DNA of 64,000 nt from Micromonospora sp. WMMD882. Lineage in GTDB: Bacteria; Actinomycetota; Actinomycetes; Mycobacteriales; Micromonosporaceae. The stretch covers positions 3,286,001 to 3,350,000 of the forward strand of contig NZ_CP114903.1 of assembly GCF_027497255.1 (NCBI RefSeq). Direction: 5' to 3'. The notes under the pieces were generated by a model. It saw nothing but the letters and a program-made list of their open reading frames with translations, was not told where the DNA came from and searched no databases. A program made the translations under genes and the position numbers. Positions 48,701 to 56,726 of the stretch are shown here, one piece after another; position 1 is the first letter of the stretch; every line of letters starts with the position of its first letter.

Positions 48701-50181
48701 CTGTTCGTCCCGGGCGGCTCGACCGGCGCAGCGGTGATCGTCGGGGACGCGGACAGCGTCGGCTCGACGGTGACAGCCGACAGTGTCGGTGCCGAGGTCA
48801 CCGGAGCCGGCGCGGGACCGTTGGTCACCGGGTCGACGGTGCGGGGCGTGACGGTCGTCGGCTCGGGCGCTACCGATCGGGAGACGGGCTCGGAAAGATG
48901 CTGGGTCGGGTCGGGCAGATCGATCGGAACGTAACTCGTGCCCCTGGTCTCCACCGGTGCCGGGGCGGGTGCCGGGTCCGTCATGACGGTCCGCGTCATC
49001 ACCGGGTCCGCGCTGCCCTGCGCGCCACCCAGGTCGGACGGGCCACGCTGGCTCGGGAGAGCCGACGAGAACGATTCCGACATCGGGACGGTCGGGACCG
49101 TAGGCGGTCCTGTGTGGCTCGGCAGGTTCGGAGCGGTCGACGGACCAGCCGACGGACCGGCGAGCGCGCTCAGCCGGCCGTCCAACCGGGCCTGGAGGGC
49201 GGCGTCGGCCTGGCCGACGGAGGAGCCGGTGGCGCCCGACGCGGCGGCGCGGGCCGCGTCCTCCAGGCCGATGAACCCGCCCCCGGTCGCCAGGCTCGCG
49301 GCCTGCTCGGCGATCACCTCGCCGCCCATCTCGCGCCCGAAGTGCTCGGCGATCCGCCCGCCCCGGCTGGTGGCGTGCCGACCGAGGCCGGCGAGCGGCG
49401 CGGCGGCCCCGCCCGCGAAGCCACCCACCGTGGACGTGCCCAGATCGGCGAGATCCAGGCCGTCCCGTCGGCCGGTCGAGTTCTGGTAGCCCTGGACGGC
49501 GAGGTTCACGCCGCCCTCTTCGGCTGCTTCGAACAACCCGCCCCGGAGCGCGTTGCGGCCCAGCCCACGCAGCCCGTCCCTGGTGACCTGCTTGGCGGCC
49601 CGCTCGGTGGCTTCCTTCATCCCCTTCTTGAGGGTCTTGCGGGCGAGTTGGGCGATGAGCTTCTTGAAGATCTGCTGGACGACGAAGCGGGTCGCGGTGA
49701 TCGCCGCGGCGGCGGCCGGGGACGCGGCGCCGGCGGTGAGCACCACCGCCACCGCCATCCCGAGCAGCTCGACCACCAGGATGCCCAGCTCGATCCAGAC
49801 TTCGAGCTTGGCTCCCTCGATGTCGCAGCCGCACTCCTCGACCAGGCGACCGAGGTCGGTGCTGACCGCGAGCAGCAGCGGCAGTGGGGCTTCGTCCCCG
49901 TCGGCCACCTTCTTCCAGGCGGTGTCGAAAGCCTCCGCGACCGCGCCGACCGCACCGTACCCGCTGCGCACCTCGTTGGCGGCGGTGATCGCGTCGGCAC
50001 GTGGGCCGGCCAGGGTCGCGGCCACGCCGTACCACTTGTCGGCGAGGTCCCAGACGGCCTTCTCGTTACCCTCCGGCCACTCGACGCCGACCACCCAGTC
50101 GAGGGCTTCGTAGACCCAGCCCGGCAACTGCCAGGGGCAGAAGTCGAGGGGGTGCGGGATGGGGCTCGGCAGTACGGTCAC
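45721..50181 (-). CDS. CpnT-like polymorphic toxin with papain-fold (Tox-PL) and RelA/SpoT-like domains
   Basis: A 1486-residue multidomain protein. Residues 1-130 match the CpnT-like/WXG-type N-terminal domain (GWVYEALDWVVGVEWPEGNE, then LADKWYGVAATLAGPRADA); 145-200 are hydrophobic. Residues ~340-670 are a Pro/Thr/Ser-rich spacer, then a charged helical segment (~670-800). A papain-fold domain follows: NCLDC (Cys ~874/877), HAWVAL (His ~979) and YLDPQ (Asp ~993), the Tox-PL glutamine-deamidase pattern. The C-terminus (~1280-1486) resembles a RelA/SpoT nucleotidyltransferase: AEDKIAKYGG, VSRLLDLAAAKIEF, RDRFRNPQDSGYRDIQLQLQ, IAEFRLHL. GTG start with GGGGAG. GC falls over the last ~650 bases, including the RelA/SpoT region. 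Secretion probably depends on a type VII-like route through the WXG partner. Targets are inferred only. Confidence 0.8.
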   Translation of the reverse strand: MTVLPSPIPHPLDFCPWQLPGWVYEALDWVVGVEWPEGNEKAVWDLADKWYGVAATLAGPRADAITAANEVRSGYGAVGAVAEAFDTAWKKVADGDEAPLPLLLAVSTDLGRLVEECGCDIEGAKLEVWIELGILVVELLGMAVAVVLTAGAASPAAAAAITATRFVVQQIFKKLIAQLARKTLKKGMKEATERAAKQVTRDGLRGLGRNALRGGLFEAAEEGGVNLAVQGYQNSTGRRDGLDLADLGTSTVGGFAGGAAAPLAGLGRHATSRGGRIAEHFGREMGGEVIAEQAASLATGGGFIGLEDAARAAASGATGSSVGQADAALQARLDGRLSALAGPSAGPSTAPNLPSHTGPPTVPTVPMSESFSSALPSQRGPSDLGGAQGSADPVMTRTVMTDPAPAPAPVETRGTSYVPIDLPDPTQHLSEPVSRSVAPEPTTVTPRTVDPVTNGPAPAPVTSAPTLSAVTVEPTLSASPTITAAPVEPPGTNSGTTPSTTSAVTTTSAPTAATTSAPSVTTASAPTVTTAPPTAPGPAPNMPPGPAPTTTPGPGPSVPAPAPVVATTSSLTSASAPVTTGLSTPTVTSNPPGPRTHPPTTGAPISPHPQQGGTAGTAPGRPDTPPLNDLSLLEVLAPKTSRAQADPEPTPPPTPGPTTEPVIRSREWYEARWAADREALERRRYQGYFNDQRAWFEENRRIDEIARLRQAAQAHETRARRWAIKANEFDRAGNQEMARWCLRVSNRELRDSFREQDLVEAILEGRIKPEVTYVENEAHFERINDDVAELAAGGVETGDRSALTGDDDPPSSDQFRPYGQRGGLRPPLALHQTDLERAVPREPDGTVTRTADPRQGKWFYLVNDGGPSADSTRSINCLDCTLSLYETWVHGRPRVSAPRTFDGYLNGDVNRPVNGETGGPGRVERATGGTYQQVVASSGTPAAARQQVLQGYADLRRQLLSGGHGSFAFIVNTWEAGGAHAWVALNQNGTVLYLDPQVGVVSDRPPYGHRGVPNPANVVGLEALVVGPDGRPMPLPGRGPGEYSERQVAPGPNAAPPGTDPLRTPGGNPDRHAPAGPPGPTSEPAEPTPEEVRAARDQAHQDRIAAGLPVATVIGSATDLDTLFTTGVQPADLAAELDPTALRRLVPQLDERAAHDLTRLFAEPRVRQMLQDTWRTPPDDKPLLAETLVRQLTQRPDLVRMILATPELLVSLTARPLTLHHLASYPEAIDVLGSVLDDIAVRGAEVVAAEPVLPPEPTPLTPDQVAISDSARISKKNVRQPGFDVRRREDPDYRRRYLDDLYLAAAHAQQELTGLALRLAGEGERKVGEADWRREPKDRQRAEDKIAKYGGEVSRLLDLAAAKIEFSSLGDVYRALAALREEPEVEIIHLRDRFRNPQDSGYRDIQLQLQMSNGHIAEFRLHLAALDEVAKWEHALYEVRRDLDAVAREATRELSVAERAVRDSILRREQGLFWQALSDASRGVKA

Positions 50182-50199
50182 ACCGGCTCCCCTGACCGG

Positions 50200-50547
50200 T
50201 CAGGGCACATCGTGCCGACGCTGGTTGCTCACCCGGTTGAGGCGGCCCGCGTTGGCCGCGTCGGTCTCCACGTTGGCCCGTACCGACTCGACCACGGCCG
50301 CGCCGAGGCCGTCGATGTGCCGACCGAGGCCGTCCCAGGCACGCAGCAGCGTCGCCTCGAATCCCCGGTACGTCTTCTCGAACGCCGCGCCGATGTCGTC
50401 CCCACCCCAGGGCTGCCGGGCGCTGGCGGTCGCGATCTCCGCGCCCGGGCCGTCCCGTTTGGCCTTGACCGCGCGACCGGCGAGGGAGAGATCCGTGCCG
50501 CCCCGTCGAGCCCGCTCCGGGTCGAGCCAGAGCTGCCCGTCAGTCAC
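50200..50547 (-). CDS. WXG100-like (ESAT-6 family-like) secretion partner
   Basis: A ~115-residue helical protein with a central WGG turn ([19 protein letters not shown]), flanked by two amphipathic helices, the layout of WXG100-type effector partners. It starts [17 protein letters not shown]. Start uncertain: GTG at 50547 overlaps the YbaB stop by 8 bases, and GTG at 50559 is an in-frame alternative. It is 18 bases upstream of the toxin and in the same operon, so it probably pairs with the toxin N-terminus. Confidence 0.7.
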   Translation of the reverse strand: MTDGQLWLDPERARRGGTDLSLAGRAVKAKRDGPGAEIATASARQPWGGDDIGAAFEKTYRGFEATLLRAWDGLGRHIDGLGAAVVESVRANVETDAANAGRLNRVSNQRRHDVP

Positions 50548-50965
50548 GCCGCTCACCACCGTGCCCCATGACCGCGTCCGCCCGGCTGAGCAGAGCGCCG
50601 AAGTCGCCGGTCCGCACGAAGTCCATCGAGCCCGAATCAGCGGGCAGGTAGCCGGCGACGAGCTTCTGGGTGGCGGCCATCGCCGCCTCGGTGGCCTTCT
50701 GGATCGTCCTGGTGGTCTTCCGACTCAACGCCTGGGCGTCCCGACTCTGGAACACCGACGGAGCCATCTCGACGGAGATCAGTTGCCCGCGGGCACCCAC
50801 AGTGGCCGTAACCTGGCCGTCGTCGGAACGCTCCGTCACCCGCAGCTCGGCCAGCCGGGCCTGAAGCTCGTCCAGACCGGACCGCAACTGCTGGTACTGG
50901 CCGTACACCTCGTCGAACCGCGCCCGTAGCCCGCGGTTGGCGTCCCGGTCCGCGCTCTCCGTCAA
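50540..50965 (-). CDS. YbaB/EbfC-family protein
   Basis: A 141-residue protein of the YbaB/EbfC fold. An N-terminal helix ([32 protein letters not shown], landmark) is followed by [18 protein letters not shown], the typical beta-hairpin, and a second helical region. The start is TTG at 50965 with GGGAGG 6 bases upstream. Paralogues of this kind often precede WXG100 and polymorphic toxin genes in actinobacteria and may act as chaperones or adaptors rather than as nucleoid proteins. First gene of the toxin operon. Confidence 0.75.
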   Translation of the reverse strand: MTESADRDANRGLRARFDEVYGQYQQLRSGLDELQARLAELRVTERSDDGQVTATVGARGQLISVEMAPSVFQSRDAQALSRKTTRTIQKATEAAMAATQKLVAGYLPADSGSMDFVRTGDFGALLSRADAVMGHGGERRD

Positions 50966-51031
50966 CGCCGCCTCCCGTCACCTTGGGTAGGGCAGACCAT
51001 ACCGGGACACCGCGACTCCGTGGGGGTCCGG

Positions 51032-51037
51032 TAACTT
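51032..51037 (+). promoter_or_regulatory. Putative -10 of a leaderless transcript for the deaminase-SUKH gene
   Basis: TAACTT ends exactly 6 bases before the GTG at 51044; no ribosome-binding site precedes the GTG. The -35 region is GC-rich with no good match. The 78-base spacer to the divergent YbaB gene must hold both promoters. Confidence 0.4.
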
Positions 51038-51043
51038 CAGCGC

Positions 51044-52273
51044 GTGATCGACCGTCAGCAGGCCGAGCAGCTCGCCTCCGTCTGGGCGCGACGCGACTCG
51101 CAGCGCCTCGGCCACGAGTGCGTCCCCGTGGTCGAGGAGTTCGACGTCGGCTACGTCATCTCGTCCACGGTGGCGGGTGGCGTCCCGACCGTTCCGGGCG
51201 ACCTGCCGACCACGGTGGTCGACCGGGAGACCGGCGAGGTCAGCCACTGGCCACGACTGCCGGCGGAGATCGTCGCACAGACGTACCGGCAGCGTCGGCC
51301 CAGCCAGCGCGCGCCGCGTACCGTCGACCCGGCCGCCCAACTGCTGCGGGAGATCCACCGCCTGCCGACGCCCGGTACGGCCGCGCACCTCACCGTCGAC
51401 GGCCGGACTTACGTCGCCCAGGGCGCGAAGGGCGACGTCGAGGTGAACCACCACCCGATGATCCAGGGCTACCTGAGCAGCGTGCCCACCGGACACCTGG
51501 TCCGGGGCGGCGATCGGCACGCCGAGCTGGTCGTCGTCTCCGACGTGCTGCACGAGTACGACCACCAACGCGCGCTCGCCGGTCAGCCGCCGCTGGACTT
51601 CGAGGAGTACCTCGCGCTGCTGGAGACCGCCCGGTTGGAGATCTTCCGGGTACGTGAGCCGGGTGATCCGGCCGGCGGCCCGGCGGACCGTCCCTGCGAC
51701 TCGTGTCTGACCGCGCTGGTCCACCTGCGCCTACGGCCGTGGGCCGACCTGGCCTACGTCGAGCCGTGGCGGCCCGACCCCCAGCCCCTCCCCGACCCGA
51801 ACCGCTTCCCAGCCGAGGTCGCCCACTCCCTCGCCGCCGCCGGCTGGCGACCGGAATTCGGTGACGAGTTGCTGGCAGAAGCGGCCATCGACGAGACCTG
51901 CGAGGCAGTGGTCGGCTCCGCTCAGCTCCCTCGGTTCCCTGCCGCTCTCCAGGCTCTGACCGCTTTCCCGAGCCTTTCCAGCGGACGTCGCGGTCCGGGT
52001 GAAGCGGTTTGGATCTCCCGCTTCCAGGTGGATCCGTTGCCGGTCGCGCACAGTGTGGCCAGTCTGGTGGATTTTGGGCGGGTGTTGGGCGTACGGCTGT
52101 TTCCGATCGGTACGGAGCGGCAGGACAGCATCCTCGCGGTCGACGAGCGGGGTCGGATCTTCGCCCTCGACCAGGCCGGTGAGTGGTTCCTCGGTCCGGA
52201 CGTCGACGCCGCCCTCACCACGCTCCTGCTCGGGCGAGCCCCCGCCCGGGTGCACGACGACGGCACCTGGTAG
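51044..52273 (+). CDS. Imm35/YrhB-like - YwqJ-type deaminase - SUKH-3 fusion protein
   Basis: A 409-residue soluble protein of three parts. Residues 1-85 (RQQAEQLASVWARRD, EEFDVGYVISSTVAGG, VVDRETGEVSHWP) resemble an Imm35/YrhB-like immunity fold. Residues ~105-225 form a deaminase-like domain of the YwqJ class: RTYVAQGAKGDVEVNHHPM, the zinc-binding/catalytic RHAELVVVSDVL (HAE) and PCDSCLTAL (PCxxC), so the active-site residues are intact. Residues ~250-405 (FPAEVAHSLAAAGWRPEF to LGPDVDAALTTLLLG) match a SUKH-3 immunity domain. No signal peptide. Divergent from the toxin operon. It may act as a combined immunity/nucleotide-editing protein; that role is inferred. Confidence 0.75.
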   Translation: MIDRQQAEQLASVWARRDSQRLGHECVPVVEEFDVGYVISSTVAGGVPTVPGDLPTTVVDRETGEVSHWPRLPAEIVAQTYRQRRPSQRAPRTVDPAAQLLREIHRLPTPGTAAHLTVDGRTYVAQGAKGDVEVNHHPMIQGYLSSVPTGHLVRGGDRHAELVVVSDVLHEYDHQRALAGQPPLDFEEYLALLETARLEIFRVREPGDPAGGPADRPCDSCLTALVHLRLRPWADLAYVEPWRPDPQPLPDPNRFPAEVAHSLAAAGWRPEFGDELLAEAAIDETCEAVVGSAQLPRFPAALQALTAFPSLSSGRRGPGEAVWISRFQVDPLPVAHSVASLVDFGRVLGVRLFPIGTERQDSILAVDERGRIFALDQAGEWFLGPDVDAALTTLLLGRAPARVHDDGTW

Positions 52274-52289
52274 CCCTCGGACGAGGGCG

Positions 52290-53729
52290 CTACACCTGCA
52301 CGCCGGTGAGCACCAGCACCCGGGGTTCGGTGTAGTCGTCCATGGCGCTGCGGACGCCCTCGCGGCCCACCCCGCTGCCCTTGGTCCCGCCGTACGGCAT
52401 CTGGTCGGCCCGGTACGACGGCACGTCGCCGACGATCACGCCGCCGACATCCAGGGCGCGGGCGGCGGCGAAGGCGACGTCGACGCGGTGGGTGAAGACG
52501 CCGGCCTGGAGCCCGTACGCGGAGTCGTTGACGGCGGCGAAGGCGGCCCGGTCGTGGGCGACCCGGGTGACCACCAGCACCGGCCCGAACACCTCCTCGG
52601 TGTTGACCTTGGCGTCGGCCGGCGCCCCGGTGAGCACGGTCGGCGGGTAGCTGCTGCCGTCCCGGCGTCCGCCGACCTCGATGGTGGCGCCGGCGACGGC
52701 CGCCTCGTCCACCCAGGACTCGACCCGCTCGGCGGCCTGGACGGAGATCAGCGGGCCGACGTCGGTCGTCTCGTCGGCCGGGTCTCCGAGGCGTAGCTGC
52801 TCGACGGCGGCGACCAGTCTGGGCAGGAACGCGTCGTAGAGCCATTCGTGCACGTAGACCCGTTGCACGGCGATGCACGACTGCCCGGCCTGGTAGTTGG
52901 CGAAGGTGGCGATCCGGTGCGCGGCGTAGGTGAGGTCCTCGTCGGTGTTCCAGTCCTCGCAGATCACCGCCGCCGCGTTGCCGCCGAGTTCGAGGGTGAC
53001 GTGTTTCTCGGGCGCGGCCCGGCGGACGGCCGCGCCGACCGGCCCGGAGCCGGTGAACGACACCACCGGCAGTCTCGGGTCGGCGACCAGCCCGGCGGCG
53101 CGTTCGTTGGGCAGTGGCAGCACCGAGAAGACGCCTTCCGGCAGCCCGGTCTCGGCGAGGAGCTCGCCGAGCAGCAGCGCGGTCAGCGGGGTGGCCGGGG
53201 CGGGTTTGACCACGATCGGCGCGCCGACGGCCAGCGCCGGCGCGACCTTGTGGGCGACGAGGTTGAGCGGGAAGTTGAACGGGGTGATGCCGAGCACCGG
53301 GCCCCGGGGCACCCGCCGGACCAGGGCGATCCGCCCGGTGGCGGTGGGGTCGGTGTCGAGGCGTTGCAGGTCGCCGGTGAACCGGCGGGCTTCTTCGGCG
53401 GCCCAGCGGAAGGTGGAGACGGCCCGCCCCACCTCGGCCCGCGCCCACTTGAGTGGCTTGCCGTTCTCGGCGGTGATCAGCCGGGCGGTCTCGTCGGCCC
53501 GTTCGGCGAGCCGGCGGGAGACGTGGTCCAGGGCCGCCGCGCGGACGTGCGCGGGCAGGGCCGCGGCCTCCGTGGCCACGGCGGCGGCTGCCGCGACTGC
53601 CGCTTCGACCTGCTCGGGCGTGGCGTGCGTGGTACGCCCGACCGCCCGCCCGTCGTACGGGTGGTGGACGGTCAGCTCGCCGTCGCCGTGGACGGGTCGC
53701 CCGGCGACGAAGAAGGGACGCGACTGCAC
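52290..53729 (-). CDS. Aldehyde dehydrogenase family protein
   Basis: A 479-residue NAD(P)-dependent aldehyde dehydrogenase. Landmarks: ITPFNFPLNLVAHKVAPALA, NAD-fold PVVSFTGSGPVGAA, catalytic Glu in TLELGGNAAAVI, catalytic Cys in YQAGQSCIAVQRVYVH, EEVFGPVL and MPYGGTKGSGVGREG. It is closest in feel to the lactaldehyde/succinate-semialdehyde group. It is divergent from the aminobutyraldehyde dehydrogenase-GabT pair, so succinate semialdehyde from GABA is a plausible substrate. The GTG at 53729 gives VQSRPFFVAGRPV; the frame upstream is not conserved-looking. Confidence 0.88.
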   Translation of the reverse strand: MQSRPFFVAGRPVHGDGELTVHHPYDGRAVGRTTHATPEQVEAAVAAAAAVATEAAALPAHVRAAALDHVSRRLAERADETARLITAENGKPLKWARAEVGRAVSTFRWAAEEARRFTGDLQRLDTDPTATGRIALVRRVPRGPVLGITPFNFPLNLVAHKVAPALAVGAPIVVKPAPATPLTALLLGELLAETGLPEGVFSVLPLPNERAAGLVADPRLPVVSFTGSGPVGAAVRRAAPEKHVTLELGGNAAAVICEDWNTDEDLTYAAHRIATFANYQAGQSCIAVQRVYVHEWLYDAFLPRLVAAVEQLRLGDPADETTDVGPLISVQAAERVESWVDEAAVAGATIEVGGRRDGSSYPPTVLTGAPADAKVNTEEVFGPVLVVTRVAHDRAAFAAVNDSAYGLQAGVFTHRVDVAFAAARALDVGGVIVGDVPSYRADQMPYGGTKGSGVGREGVRSAMDDYTEPRVLVLTGVQV

Positions 53730-53735
53730 CCGCCA

Positions 53736-53741
53736 AGCGTA
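53736..53741 (-). promoter_or_regulatory. Putative -10 of a leaderless transcript for the aldehyde dehydrogenase
   Basis: On the minus strand TACGCT ends exactly 6 bases before the GTG at 53729, with no ribosome-binding site between. The -35 match is weak. Confidence 0.35.
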
Positions 53742-53881
53742 GAGGACCACGAAATTCCCGGTGGACCCACCGACTTCACGGAAACGGTCGTGCCTGCCCT
53801 TGTCTGCCTCGGATTCGGTGGCCAAGATGGCAGGACGGCCGCGATTACCGCCGCAGAAGCCCGACCACCCCGGAGACTTCC

Positions 53882-55318
53882 ATGAGTGATCTGCAGAGGC
53901 TGCGCAACTTCGTCGACGGCGGCTACGTCGACCCGGTCGACGGCGGGTACGCCGACCTGGTCGACCCGTGCACGGGTGAGGTGTTCGCGCAGGCCCCGGT
54001 CTCGGGCGCGGCGGACGTGGACCGGGCGGCCTCCGCCGCCGCGACCGCTTTCGAGAGCTGGCGGGACACCACGCCCGCGGAACGTCAGCGGGCCCTGCTG
54101 AAGCTTGCCGACGCGGTGGAGTCGCGGGCGGCGGAGCTGGTCGACGCCGAGGTCCGCAACACCGGCAAGCCCCGCCAGTTGACCGCCGACGAGGAGCTGC
54201 CCCCGGCGGTCGACCAGCTCCGGTTCTTCGCCGGGGCGGCCCGGCTGCTGGAGGGCCGGTCGGCCGGCGAGTACCTTGCCGGTCACACCTCCTACGTGCG
54301 GCGCGAGCCGGTCGGGGTGTGCGCCCAGGTGACCCCGTGGAACTACCCGCTGATGATGGCGGTGTGGAAGGTCGCCCCGGCGTTGGCGGCCGGGAACACG
54401 GTGGTGCTGAAACCGTCGGACACCACCCCGGTCTCCACGTTGCTGCTGGCCGAGATCGCCGCCGAGTTCCTGCCGCCGGGCGTGCTCAACGTGGTCTGTG
54501 GGGATCGGGACACCGGTCGGGCCCTGGTCGCCCACCCGACGCCCCGGCTGGTGTCGATCACCGGCTCGACCCGGGCCGGCCGGGAGGTGGCGGCGGCAGC
54601 CGCGACGGACCTGAAACGTACCCATCTGGAGTTGGGTGGGAAGGCGCCGGTGGTGGTGTTCGACGACGCGGACGTGGCGGCGGCGGCCGAGGCGATCGCG
54701 GCGGCCGGTTACTTCAACGCCGGGCAGGACTGCACGGCGGCGACCCGGGTGCTGGCCGGGCCGGGTGTGCACGACGATTTCGTGGCCGCGTTGACCGAGC
54801 AGGCGAGGGGCATCCGGACGGGCGGCCCGGACGACGCGGACGTGCTCTACGGGCCGCTGAACAACGCCGCCCAGTTGGCCCGGGTGCGGGGTTTCGTGGA
54901 CCGGCTGCCCGATCACGCGAGCGTGCGGGCCGGTGGCACGCCGGTCGGCGAGCGGGGCTTCTTCTACGCGCCGACGGTGGTCTCCGGGGTGCGTCAGCCG
55001 GACGAGATCATCCAGGAGGAGGTGTTCGGGCCGGTGATCACCGTGCAGCGTTTCGACGACGAGGACACGGCGGTGCGCTGGGCGAACGGCGTGCCGTACG
55101 GGCTGGCCGCCTCGGTCTGGACCCGGGACCACGGGCGGGCGATGCGGATGACCCGGCGGCTGGATTTCGGCTGCGTCTGGGTGAACACGCACATCCCGCT
55201 GGTCGCGGAGATGCCGCACGGCGGGTTCAAGCACTCCGGGCACGGCAAGGACCTCTCCGCGTACGGGCTGGAGGACTACACCCGGGTCAAGCACGTCATG
55301 CACCACATCGAGGGCTGA
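53882..55318 (+). CDS. patD: Gamma-aminobutyraldehyde dehydrogenase
   Basis: A 478-residue aldehyde dehydrogenase of the PatD/YdcW group that oxidises 4-aminobutanal, from putrescine, to GABA. Landmarks: NFVDGGYVDP, QVTPWNYPLMMAVWKVAPALA, GSTRAGREVA, catalytic Glu in HLELGGKAPVVV, catalytic Cys in NAGQDCTAATRV, EEVFGPVITVQRF and HGGFKHSGHGKDLS near the end, which is typical of the aminoaldehyde branch. ATG 53882. The GabT gene begins 3 bases after its stop, so the two consecutive steps from aminobutanal are co-expressed. Confidence 0.85.
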   Translation: MSDLQRLRNFVDGGYVDPVDGGYADLVDPCTGEVFAQAPVSGAADVDRAASAAATAFESWRDTTPAERQRALLKLADAVESRAAELVDAEVRNTGKPRQLTADEELPPAVDQLRFFAGAARLLEGRSAGEYLAGHTSYVRREPVGVCAQVTPWNYPLMMAVWKVAPALAAGNTVVLKPSDTTPVSTLLLAEIAAEFLPPGVLNVVCGDRDTGRALVAHPTPRLVSITGSTRAGREVAAAAATDLKRTHLELGGKAPVVVFDDADVAAAAEAIAAAGYFNAGQDCTAATRVLAGPGVHDDFVAALTEQARGIRTGGPDDADVLYGPLNNAAQLARVRGFVDRLPDHASVRAGGTPVGERGFFYAPTVVSGVRQPDEIIQEEVFGPVITVQRFDDEDTAVRWANGVPYGLAASVWTRDHGRAMRMTRRLDFGCVWVNTHIPLVAEMPHGGFKHSGHGKDLSAYGLEDYTRVKHVMHHIEG

Positions 55319-55321
55319 GCC

Positions 55322-56602
55322 GTGACCTTCTCCGAGGAGCTGCGTCGGCGGCGTACGGCGGCGGTGGCCCGGGGCGTGGGCAGCGTGCTCGGCTCGTACG
55401 TGGACCACGCGGTCGGGGCCACGATCACCGACGTGGACGGCAGGCGGTGGCTGGACTTCGCCTCGGGCATCGCCGTGACCAACGTCGGGCACGCCGCTCC
55501 GGCCGTGGTCGAGGCGGTCCGCGCGCAGGTGGAGCGGTTCACCCACACCTGCTTCATGGTCGCCCCGTACGAGTCGTACGTGGCGGTCTGCGAGGAGCTG
55601 AACGCGCTCACCCCCGGCGGTTTCGAGAAACGTTCGCTGCTGGTCAACTCGGGCGCGGAGGCGGTGGAGAACGCGATCAAGATCGCCCGGCACGCCACCG
55701 GACGCCCGGCGGTGGTGGCGTTCGAGCACGCCTACCACGGCCGGACGAATCTGACCATGGCGTTGACCGCGAAGAACATGCCGTACAAGCACCGGTTCGG
55801 GCCGTTCGCCGGTGAGGTGCACCGGGCGCCGATGTCGTATCCGCTGCGCGACGGCGGGTTGTCCGGCCCGGACGCGGCGGCCCGGGTGGTCGACCTGGTC
55901 GAGAAGCAGGTCGGCGCGGAGAACGTGGCCGCGCTGCTGGTCGAGCCGATCCAGGGCGAGGGCGGTTTCGTCGTACCGGCCGGGGGTTTCCTGCCGGCGC
56001 TGCGGGAGTGGGCGACGGCGGCCGGGGTGGTGTTCGTCGCCGACGAGATCCAGACCGGGTTCTGCCGGACGGGGGACTGGTTCGCCTGCGCGCACGAGGA
56101 CGTCGTGCCGGATCTGGTCGCCACGGCGAAGGGCATCGCCGGTGGCCTGCCGTTGGCCGGGGTGACCGGTCGGGCCGAGCTGATGGACGCGGCGCACGTC
56201 GGCGGCCTCGGCGGCACGTACGGCGGCAACCCGGTGGCCTGCGCGGCGGCGCTGGCCAGCATCGGGATCATGCGGGAGCGCGAGCTGGACGCGGCGGCCC
56301 GGCGGATCTGGGCGACGGCCTGGCCCCGACTGCACGCCGTCGCGGCCCGGGATCCGCGGGTGGCTGAGGTGCGCGGTCGGGGCGCGATGCTCGCCGTCGA
56401 GCTGGTCCGGCCGGGCACCCTCACGCCCGATCCGGCCGGCGCGGCGGCGGTGTCGGCGGCCTGTCACGCCGCCGGTCTGCTCACCCTGACCTGCGGCACG
56501 TACGGCAACGTGCTGCGCCTGCTGCCCCCGCTGGTGATCACCGACGCCGAGCTGGCCCGTGGGCTGGACGTCCTCGACGCCGCGTTCGCCCGGACCTCTT
56601 GA
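55322..56602 (+). CDS. gabT: 4-aminobutyrate aminotransferase
   Basis: A 426-residue class III PLP aminotransferase. Landmarks: DVDGRRWLDFASGIAVTNVGH, VNSGAEAVENAIKIAR, FEHAYHGRTNLTMALT, LLVEPIQGEGGFVVP, the PLP aspartate in VFVADEIQTGF, and the Schiff-base lysine in VATAKGIAGGLPLAG. These fit GabT closely; it transfers the amino group of GABA to 2-oxoglutarate and gives succinate semialdehyde. GTG 55322 lies 3 bases after patD. A 5-aminovalerate activity cannot be excluded. Confidence 0.9.
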   Translation: MTFSEELRRRRTAAVARGVGSVLGSYVDHAVGATITDVDGRRWLDFASGIAVTNVGHAAPAVVEAVRAQVERFTHTCFMVAPYESYVAVCEELNALTPGGFEKRSLLVNSGAEAVENAIKIARHATGRPAVVAFEHAYHGRTNLTMALTAKNMPYKHRFGPFAGEVHRAPMSYPLRDGGLSGPDAAARVVDLVEKQVGAENVAALLVEPIQGEGGFVVPAGGFLPALREWATAAGVVFVADEIQTGFCRTGDWFACAHEDVVPDLVATAKGIAGGLPLAGVTGRAELMDAAHVGGLGGTYGGNPVACAAALASIGIMRERELDAAARRIWATAWPRLHAVAARDPRVAEVRGRGAMLAVELVRPGTLTPDPAGAAAVSAACHAAGLLTLTCGTYGNVLRLLPPLVITDAELARGLDVLDAAFARTS

Positions 56603-56661
56603 TCACGAATAGGTCAAGACATCGTCGAATTTGACTTCGGGTGCCATACGATCCCCGTCAC

Positions 56662-56679
56662 TCGATCAGCCTTGATCGA
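56662..56679. promoter_or_regulatory. Inverted repeat upstream of the secreted protease gene
   Basis: TCGATCA and TGATCGA with a 4-base centre lie about 50 bases before the protease start in an AT-richer stretch (56603-56700). It could be an operator or a weak gabT terminator. Confidence 0.35.
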
Positions 56680-56726
56680 TTGGCGCGCCACAAGCGCGCT
56701 GCTCAAGGGAAGGAACACCCCGAGGG

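Noticed and set aside
53672..56467. 931-residue open frame opposite patD and gabT
   Set aside because: Both plus-strand genes have full catalytic motifs and coupled spacing; the antisense product is Arg/Gly/His-rich noise.
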